Origin: DAISJM01 sp036821485
GTDB taxonomy: Bacteria > Verrucomicrobiota > Kiritimatiellia > CAIQIC01 > JAGNIJ01
DNA length: 36,810 nucleotides
NCBI GenBank assembly: GCA_036821485.1
Contig: DAISJM010000032.1
Location: forward strand, 1-36,810
Direction: 5' to 3'
In this document: one piece after another, positions 23,343 to 33,200 of the stretch
How positions within the stretch are numbered: position 1 is the stretch's first letter
Layout of the letters: every line of letters begins with the position of its first letter
The notes under the pieces: generated by a model
Database searches by the model: none
What the model was told of the DNA's origin: nothing
The model's input: only the letters and a program-made list of their open reading frames with translations
Made by a program: the position numbers and the translations under genes

Positions 23343-24109
23343 GCTTTCCTGAGGAAGCCGGGACCCGCGGGCGCGAGGTGAAGTCGTTCCTCGAGCACTT
23401 GGAGGATCTTCGCAGCGCCCTTATTGGCTGCATTGTGGCGCTGGTGGCCGGGATCGCCATAGCCGCTCCGCTGACCCCGCAGCTTCTTCACTGGCTTACC
23501 TGGCCGCTTCAGCAGATCGGGGGGGATTCGCAACTGGTCCTGCGCTCATTGGATGTGGGCGGGGCGGTCTCGGTCAGTCTGAGGATCACCTTCTGGGCTG
23601 GCCTCATTCTGAGCGCGCCGTTTCTGACGTTGTTCATCGGGCGGTTCATCTTCCCGGGACTGACCGATGCGGAGCGACGCGTGGCCCGGGGGATCGGAGC
23701 GTTGGCCGTGGGATTGTTCGCGGCGGGCGTATTCCTCGGCTATCGTTTCATGCTGCCCGCCGCGTTGCGCATGATGCTGGTGACGCACGCCTGGCTCGGT
23801 ATTCGTGCGGAGTGGACGGTGACCAGCTACACGGCATTCGCCTCGCAGATGCTGCTGGGGTTTGGGTTTGTGTTCGAACTGCCGACCGTGTTGCTCGCGC
23901 TGGGCAAGCTTGGGCTCGTGAACTCCCGGCAGCTTCGAACGTACCGCCGGCACGCGGTGGTCGCCGCCCTCGTGGTGGGGATGGTGCTGACACCGCCGGA
24001 CGTCTTCTCGCAACTTCTGATGTCGATTCCCTTGATGATCCTCTACGAACTTTGCATCTGGGCGGTATGGCTGGCGGAGCGGCAGCGGGAGCGGCAGGTG
24101 GCGGGCTGA
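23339..24109 (+). CDS. tatC: Twin-arginine translocase subunit TatC
   Basis: A 256-residue inner-membrane protein with six helices. Diagnostic motifs: FLEHLEDLRSALI in the cytoplasmic N-terminus (signal-peptide binding), FWAGLILSAPFLTLFIGRFIFPGL, YTAFASQMLLGFGFVFELP (Glu in helix 4) and LTPPDVFSQLLMSIPLMILYE, the most conserved part of TatC. It is the receptor for twin-arginine signal peptides. ATG overlaps the tatA stop. Downstream, the promoter of the RHS gene begins 31 bases after its stop; no terminator is visible between them. Confidence 0.95.
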   Translation: MSFPEEAGTRGREVKSFLEHLEDLRSALIGCIVALVAGIAIAAPLTPQLLHWLTWPLQQIGGDSQLVLRSLDVGGAVSVSLRITFWAGLILSAPFLTLFIGRFIFPGLTDAERRVARGIGALAVGLFAAGVFLGYRFMLPAALRMMLVTHAWLGIRAEWTVTSYTAFASQMLLGFGFVFELPTVLLALGKLGLVNSRQLRTYRRHAVVAALVVGMVLTPPDVFSQLLMSIPLMILYELCIWAVWLAERQRERQVAG

Positions 24110-24139
24110 ACGGGTTTCTGACTTCGTAGTTCTCTTTTC

Positions 24140-24169
24140 TTGACATGGGGCAACTGGTGCAGCTATACG
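24140..24169 (+). promoter_or_regulatory. Promoter of the RHS toxin gene
   Basis: Perfect -35 TTGACA (24140-24145), 18-base spacer, -10 TATACG (24164-24169). Transcription would begin near 24176, giving an 80-base leader to ATG 24259. The upstream in-frame codon at 24145 would lie inside the promoter. Confidence 0.6.
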
Positions 24170-24258
24170 GGAACCAGAATGCCGCGGGGTTTGAAAAGGG
24201 TGGCGGCAGGCCGGTCAGATTCAACCGATTCTGTTCTCGTCGATCAAGGGGGGTGGTC

Positions 24259-27200
24259 ATGAGGCTTCAGACCGTGGGGTGTCGTTTGCCTGTTAGTCTT
24301 CTCCTTTCGCTGATCCTTGTCCTCTCGTGTTCTCCATCGGTGTTGGCGCAAACATGTGCTCTGTATCCTCTTGGGATATCGAGCCAAGCCCTGTCCGGCG
24401 TTTCCTCCGGCACGGTCATATCGAATATCTTGAACGGCGCACAGTCCGGCAACTTTGGGTGGTTGACATGGGCTGGGAGCCCGAGCGTGCCCACGTTGGT
24501 GGCAAGCCTGACGCCGCCCGGGGACAGCGAGACGTACATCAATCCCGACGATACGGACGACCATGTGGTGTCGATCGGTGATTGGGTCCAAGGCAAGCCA
24601 GGCGTATCAAACAGCAAGAACATCCGAGAGACGCTGGATGAGTTGAAGACTCTCGACATTGTTGTTCCTGTCTGGAGTCAAACACGCGGACGAGGGAACA
24701 ACGCCGACTACCGGGTGTGCGCCTTCGCGCGAGTTCAGTTGCTGGGCTACAACCTGCCGGGCCAGAACAAGATTACGGTTCGATATCTCGGATTCAGCAG
24801 TTGCGGCTTGGACAATCAGCCTCCGATTGTGAACGCAGGCGCGGATCAAACCATCACGCTGCCCGAGGTGGCCATGCTGGACGGCAGTGCGAGCGACGAT
24901 GGCCTCCCCGCGACTAATGCCTTGAGTGTGGTGTGGAGCAAGGTGAGCGGTCCCGGCGATGTGGTCTTCGGTGATACGAATGCCGTGGACACGACGGCAG
25001 CCTTTAGCGCGAGCGGAGTCTATGTGCTGAGGCTGACGGCGAGCGATACCATCGAGACGAACAGTGACGAGGTGACGATCACGGCGAATCAGCCAAACAG
25101 CCCGCCGGAGGCGGATGCGCAAGACGTGCAGACCGATGAAGACACGTCCTTGAGCATCACGCTCACCGGTTCTGATCCGGACGACGACACGATCTCCTTC
25201 CTCATTGCGACGCCGCCAAGCTATGGCGTGTTGACCGGCAGCCCGCCGCAGGTGACCTACACGCCGACGAACGACTACAGCGGCCCGGATGCGTTCACCT
25301 TCAAGACCTCGGACGGTGCGCTGGAATCGGCCGAGGCCACGGTGGCGATCACGGTGAACCCCGTGAACGACGCGCCCGTTGCGGACAACCAGTCGGTGAC
25401 CAACGCGGAGGATCAGGCGTTCGACATCATCTTGAGCGGAGCGGACCTCGAAGGCAACCCGATCACGTTCCAGGTGGTGGGAGGGCCGGGCTTCGGAGCG
25501 GTGGGGGAGATTCAAACAAACGTCGTACGGTATACGCCGGATGCAGATTTCTATGGAGAGGACAGCATTCGCTTTGTGGCCAACGACGGGGCTTTGAGCT
25601 CGGCCACCGCAACGGTGACGATCACGGTGCTTCCCGTCAATGACGCACCGGTATCGGACGCACAATCGCTCAGCGTTGAGGAGGATGGTTCCCTTTCCGT
25701 GGTCCTGTTGGGACATGATGTGGATGGTGACTTGCTGAGCTTTGAAGTGGTGGGTCATCCGACAAACGGGATACTGTCCGGAGCAGTTCCAAATCTGATC
25801 TACACACCCTTCGGCAACTTCAACGGAACGGATTCATTTTCTTTCTCGGTCTCGGATTCGATTGTGTCCTCTGCGGTTTCCGTGGTTACTCTTGCTGTTC
25901 TGCCCGTGAACGATACGCCCGTGGCTGACGCGCAGTCTTTGGCCACCGATGAGGATGTCTCCCTGGACCTGTCTCTGACCGGCTCTGATGTAGATGGAGA
26001 TGCTTTTGGTTTCGTGATGATCAACAGTCCCTCCAACGGGATTCTTACCGGAACTCTCCCTCATCTGGTCTACACACCTGATCCTGATTTCAACGGTGCC
26101 GATTCTCTTGCCTTTGCGGTCGCAGACTCGGTGTCCACATCGGTTGCTGCCATCGTCACCATTCAGGTTGTGCCCGTGAACGATTTGCCCGTGGCACAGA
26201 CGCAGGAGGTCGAACTCTACGAAGACGGAGGGGTTGGCGTTCTGCTTTCCGGGCTGGATGCGGACGGAGACCCGCTGATCTTCACCGTGAGCCAGTCCAC
26301 CACAAACGGAACCTTGAGCGGAACGGCCCCCGACCTCATCTACGCGCCCGGGACGAATTTCAACGGAGTGGACAGCTTTAGTTTTACGGTGTCCGACGCC
26401 GCGTCTACCTCAATGCCTGCGGTCGTCATCCTGACGGTGCTGCCCGTCAATGATCCGCCGACAGCGAATGCCGGGCCGGACCAGTTGATCGATTTCCCAA
26501 GCAACGCCGTTTTGGCGGGGGCTGCCGCGGATATCGATTCGATGCCGCTCCACGTGCAGTGGTCGAAAGTCGCCGGCCCGGGCAACGTGGTGTTTGGGGA
26601 TGGCTATGCAATCTCGACAGAAGTGTCCTTTTCGTTGGCTGGGACATACACGCTGCGTTTCGAGGTCAGTGACGGCGAATGGACGAATGCAGACGAGGTG
26701 GTGATCGCTGTCAATGCAGCGCCGGTTGTGGACGCGGGGGGTGACCGCGTGGCGGAGCCTGAGGCATGGGTCGCGCTGCCGGGACTTGTGACGGACGATG
26801 GTCTCCCATCTGGCAGTCCCATAGCTGTGGCATGGAGCAAGGTTAGCGGGCCGGGGTTCGTGGCGTGGAGCAATGCCACGTTTTCGACTGCAGCGGCCCG
26901 GTTCAGCGTTATCGGTGACTATGTACTGCGTCTATCGGCCGCGGACTCCAGGTTGCTGGGCGTGGATGATGTGGCAGTTTCTGTGCGACCTGCGGGTCAG
27001 AATCTGCCGCCGACTGTGGGTGCGGGCGAAGATCAGACTGTTGGACTCACGCTGACGGTCGAGTTGGAGGGTTCCATGGCCGACGATGGGTTGCCGTGGG
27101 GCTCAGTGGTCACGGGGTGCTGGTCGGTGGTGTCCGGTCCGGGTTCGGTGGTCTTCGCAGATGTGTCGGACCCCGGCACGGAGGCGACTTTCGGCGAGGC

Positions 27201-30200
27201 GGGTGAGTATGTGCTCAGGCTGACCGCGTCGGATGGCGAATACGCGGTAACCGACGATGTTGTGATCCTGGCTCAGGGCGCCAACAACCTGCCGCCATCG
27301 GCTGATGCCGGACAGGACCAGAGCATTACGGGCTCCGTCGCCATGTTGCGCGGAGCGGCAAGCGATGACGGACTGCCTCTTGGGACACTGACTGTCCAGT
27401 GGTCGCAGCTCAGCGGGCCTGCCACATCACAGATTGAAAACGCCGGATCGGCCGTAACACCGGTCAGTTTCCCAGTTCAGGGCACGTACGTGTTCCGGCT
27501 GGTGGCATTCGATTCCGACGCATCGGCGACGGACGAGGTATCCATTGCTGTGACGGGCAATCTTCCCCCCGTGGTGGATGCCGGGCCTGACCATCTGGTG
27601 GACATGTTCGTGCCACCCACTGTCATGGCCTACAGCAATCCACCGACACCGGTGTTCCCTGACGAATGGAAATACGATGTCGGAACTCCAGGTCTAGGTC
27701 TGGATGGCGGCATCTACGGCTATGCGTTGGGTGGCGATCAGAGTGGCGTGTGCGTTGCGGGGCGCTTCGCTCGGGCTGGCGGCGACACTAATATCAAATA
27801 TCTTGCCAAGTGGGATTGGTGTGGCTGGACGTCCGTGCCAACGGGGATTGTGGAAGTCAAGGATGGCTGGAAGCTGACCGCGCGTGAGGACGAGATATTT
27901 GCCCTCGGAATGTTCAAGCTGCCGGGCATGGCGAACTACTCGTACATGATCTGTTGGGATGGCATTCGGTGGCTGAACTGGAGCCTTCCGCTCAAGAATC
28001 CGTGGTTGGGTACGAGGGCGCTGGTGTGTGTATCCAATGCCTTGTACTTGGGTGGCGAGTTCGATTTATGGCCGAACACCAACGCGCCGGTCTGCTATCA
28101 CATTGGCAAGTGGAATGGGACCGCTTGGGAAGCGATGGGGCAAGGCCTTAATATCGATACGGGCTACAAGGGCAGCGTCCGCGCCCTGGCCGTGGCTCCG
28201 AACGGGGATGTGTATGCGGGGGGTGTCTTCAACAACTCGGGCGGTACGCAGTTGCTATCCATCGCGCGTTGGGATGGAACCAACTGGAACTCGGTGGGCG
28301 GAGGCCTGAGCGGTCGGGTGGGTGCGAGTTCCCTCACCACGGATGTCAGCGCCCTCGTCTTTGGCCCGGACGGCTCTCTATATGTGGGCGGAAATTTCAC
28401 CAATGCTGGCGGGGTGCAGGCCATGTGTCTTGCCAGATGGGATGGAACAAACTGGCATGCCGTTCCGGGCGGGCCGAACGCGATCATCTACGCCCTCGCA
28501 TTTCGGAGCACCAATCTCTTCGTGTCCGGGGTCTTTCTCTCGGCAGACGGCAAGGCCGCGACGCGCATCGCCTGCCGCTCTGGTACGAACTGGTTCGGCC
28601 TTGGCTCGGGCACCAGCAACGGCGTGAACAACAACGCCATGTCGATGTTCAATGCCGAAGATGGGTTGTATGTCGGTGGCCTGTTCACGCAAGCCGGTGG
28701 CCGTCCTGCAGGCTACATGGCGCGCTGGGGCTTTGATATGCCGCCATCGCTCATCATGCCGGAACCCATCACAGCGTGGGCCGAGAACGCGTCTGGAGCC
28801 ACCGTGGTGCTCACCGCGATGGCTAAGGAACGGTGCGACTTGCGCATGATCTGGAACGTCGACGGTGGGCCGGCAGAATACACGAACGAAATCTCACGCG
28901 CCTTCTCGTTCACGCCGGTGTCGTTCACCAACGTATTCCCGGTCGGGTTGCACACCGTGACCCTGACGATCGAGAACGGAAAGACCCCCGCCATGGTGGG
29001 GTTGACCAGCGTTGCCGTCGTGGAACCGGTCTCCTCCGTTCTTGCGGGCAGCATCGTGGATGACGGGCTCCCAGCCGGAAGCACATCGGCCCTGTGGACG
29101 GTTGTTTCAGGGCCGACCAACGCCACCCTGGCTTGCGCCACCTGTCCTGTGACCGCCGTGTCGTTCGTTCAGGCGGGGACGTATGTCTTTCGTCTGACGG
29201 GGAGCGACTCGGAACTGGCGGCAGCCGATGAGTGCACGATCCAGATTCGGCCACTCGGCTCCAGCAACCTGCCGCCCAGCGCAGCAGCAGGGCCGGACAG
29301 AACGATCCTTGTCACGGAATCCGTTGAACTGCTGGGCACGACGTCCGACGACGGCCTTCCCGTCGGTTCTGCGCTCGGCGTCAGTTGGTCCGAAGTGTCA
29401 GGACCAGGGACAGCCACGTTCCTGTGCACAACCTGCGCTGCAACGACGGTTACCTTTGACCTTTCTGGCACTTACACGCTTCGCCTGACTGCTACGGATG
29501 GCGAGTTGGCATATAGCGACGAGGTCGTCATCCACGTTCAGCCCGACCTGAACCAGTCGCCCGTCGTCGATGCAGGTACAGATCAGGTCGTCATGTTCGC
29601 GGAAGGCGAGCCCATCGTGTCGGCCTGGCTTGACGGCAGCGTGTCCGACGATGGGCTGCCCTCGTCCTGGCTCCTCTCGCAGTGGTCCCTGGTGGACGGC
29701 CCCAGTCCTGTCGTCTTCAAATACCGCAATGGCGCGTATCTGGCCTCCTTCGGCGCTCCCGGCGTCTACACCTTGCGGCTGACGGGTGACGACGGTGCGC
29801 TGAGCGCTACGGACGAAGTCACCGTCACAGTACTGGCCTATGTGCCGCTGCCCGCGCTCGAAATCACATCCCCAACCAATACGCAACAGGTCATGGCCCC
29901 TTCCGCGATTCTTGGCAGCGTCAGTTCGCCCGTCATCGCTTCATGGGAACTACAGTACCGGCTCGTTGAAGGCGCGACGAATTGGCTGGTACTGGGGACT
30001 GGTTCGACGTCCGTGGCCGATGGCGAACTCGGGACCCTCGATCCGACGCTCCTTCTGAACGGCACGTATGAACTGCGCCTGGTGGCCGCTGACCTCGCGG
30101 GCAGGACGTCCGAGTGCGAGCCCATCTCCGTCGTGGTGGACGGCAACATGAAAGTCGGCCTGTTTACGGTGTCGTTCGAAGATCTGTCCGTTCCGTTGGC

Positions 30201-33200
30201 GGGCATCCCGATCCAGGTGGTTCGCACCTACGACAGCCGGAATGCCATGGCAGGCAGAGTCGGCGACTTCGGCATCGGCTGGACGCTGAGCCTGAAGGAT
30301 GTCCGGCTTCAGAAGAACCGTGCGCTGGGCACGCATTGGAAGGAAGAGATCACCGGCTTCGTGGGCGGCCTTGGCATCCCGCGCTATGAACTTGCCCCGG
30401 TCCGTGACCGTGTGGTCACGATCACGCTGGCCGATAACAGTGTCCATCGCTTCCGGACGAAGCTGAATCCTTCCGTGCAGTCCGGTGTGCCGATTGTTGC
30501 CGGATCTCTTGTTTTCGAGCCGCTACCCGGCACCTATGGCACACTTGCCGTGGAGGGCGATAACGATGTGCAGGTGATGGGCGATGTGCCGTACTACGAT
30601 CCCTTCGGCGGTCTGAGCCTGTTCTCCGGCTTCGTGGACCTGGTTGACCCATTCAATGGCAACGATTTCGACCCGCAGCTGTTCCGGTTCACCACCGCCG
30701 ACGGCACGGCCTACATCGTCCATGAGACCGAAGGGCTGAAGAAGGTCGTGGACCTCAACGGCAACGAGGTGCAGTACACGTCCAGCGGGATCTATCACAG
30801 CTCGGGCGAGTCCGTTCAGTTCGCCCGCGATTCCGGAGGCCGTATCACCCACATCACCGATCCCGCAGGCAACGCGCTGACTTACACGTACAGCACAAAC
30901 GGTGATCTGGTCAGCCTCACGGACCGCACGACCAACACGACAACACTCCAATACTCCAGTACTCCATCGCCCCATCTCCTTCGCGACATCCTCGACGCGC
31001 GCGGCGTCCGTGCCGTCCGCTCCGAATACGATGAGTCCGGCCGCCTGATTCGCCAGACGGATGCTGACGGCAACCCGATCGTGTTCACGCACGACATCGA
31101 GAACCGGCGCGAGACCGTCACCGATCGACTCGGGAACGTCATCGTCCATGAATACGACGACCGCGGAAATGTGGTGAAGACCGTCGACGCGATGACGAAC
31201 GCCACGATCCATGTCTATGACGACCTGGACAATGAGATTGCCACGGTGGATGCCTTGGGGCACGTCACGACGTTCACCTACGACGGCCGGGGCAACAAGC
31301 TGACCGAGACCGATTCGCTGAGCAATACGGTGACCTACACCTACAACGCCCTCAACCAGCCTCTGACCATCACCGATGCCCGTGGGAACATGACTTGGTA
31401 CATCTACGATGCCCGCGGCAACCTGGTGCAGGAAATCGACGCGCTGGACAACGTCACCACCTACGCGTACGACACCCGCGGCAACATGCTTTCCCGGACC
31501 GATGCTCTCAGCAACCGATGGGAGTACGGCTACGACACGTTGGGGCGCCAGACGAGTGCCGTGGTTCGCAGTCCAGGGTCCACGGTTCTCAGTTCGACGT
31601 TCTTCACCTACGACGCCAACGGCAACCAGGTCTTGTCTTCATTAACCATCAACCATCAGCCATTAACCATCGCCATCACTTCCAACTCGTATGACTCCGC
31701 CAACCGCCTGATCGCCACCGTGCATCCCGACGGTTCCATCACGCGGACCGAATATAACGAGATCGGCAAGGAATCGGCGCGGATCGATGCCCTGGGCCGC
31801 GAGACGACCTACGAGTACGACGATCGCGGAAACCTGGTTTTGACGACCTATCCCGATGGGGCCACGGAAGGCGTGGAATATGATGAGGAAGGCAGGAAGG
31901 TTTCCAGTGCGGATCGGCTTGGCCGGACAACCGACTACGTCTATGACGCCCTTGGCCGGCTGACGGATACCATCCATGCCGACGGGACCATGGTCTCCTC
32001 GGTGTACGACGAGATTGGGCGGGTGGTGACCTCGATTGACGCCTTGGGCAACGAGACGCACCACGAGTACGAAGACTGTCCGTGCAGCGGCCGCCAGGCG
32101 ACGGCGATCGATGCCCTGGGGCATGAAACGGATTACGACTACGACGAGAACGGCAATCGCATCGCCATGCTCGACGCCAACGGGCACGAGACGCGATTCG
32201 AATACGACGCACTGAACCGGCAGACCAACATCGTCTTCCATGACGGGACGAGCAAGGCCACGACCTACGACGTCCTGGGCCGCCGGATCGCCGAGATCGA
32301 TCAGGCTGGTCTGACGACCCGGTATCGCTACGACGGGCTTGGCCGGCTGACCAACGTGGTGGATGCGCTGAGCCAAGTCACCAGCTATGGCTACGACCAG
32401 CAGGGCAACCTGGTTGCCCAGACTGACGCCAACGGGCATACCACGACCTTCGAATATGACTCCATGGGCCGGCGCGTGAAGCGGACGCTGCCCGAGGGCC
32501 AGATCGAGACCTACGCGTACGATGCCGTTGGAAACATGACCAGTAAGGTGGACTTCAACGGCAGGGTCACAACCTACGGGTTTGACAGGATGAACAGGAT
32601 GACGGCGAAGACTCCGGATGGTTCCTTCGGCGCATCGAACATCGTGTTCGGCTACAACGCCATGGGCCAGCGGACGAACATGTCCGACCAGAGCGGAGTC
32701 ACCACGTACGCCTATGACTCCCGCGACCGGCTGGTGGAGAAGGTCAACCCCGTCGGGGTCATCCAGTACGCCTACGACCTGCAAGGCAACCTGACCAACA
32801 TCTCCGTCGGGCTTTCCAATTTCCAATTTCAGGTGTCGTACTCGTACGACCCTCTGAATCGCCTCCACACCGTCCTCGACCCCCGCACCGGCCTCACGGT
32901 CTACAACTACGACAACGTGGGCAACCTGCAGAGCTTCATCTTGCCCAACGGGGTGAGTCAGGTCTATCGTTACGACATCCTCAACCGGTTGACGAATGTG
33001 GCCGTGAACAGCGTGACAGCGCCGATCGAGAGCTACAGATACACGTTGGGGCCGTCGGGCCACCGGCTGGCGGTGCAGGAAGGGAATGGGAGGCAGGTGA
33101 CGTATCAGTACGATAATCTGTATCGGCTGACGCGGGAGAGCATCCTGGGCGCGTCGCCGCTGGGCGATATCTCGTACGGGTTCGATCCGGTGGGCAATCG

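Noticed and set aside
24259..24351. Lipoprotein signal (LSC) in the RHS leader peptide
   Set aside because: VLSC has Leu at the -2 position, a poor lipobox, and a normal signal-peptidase site (VLA-Q) follows; treated as an ordinary Sec signal.
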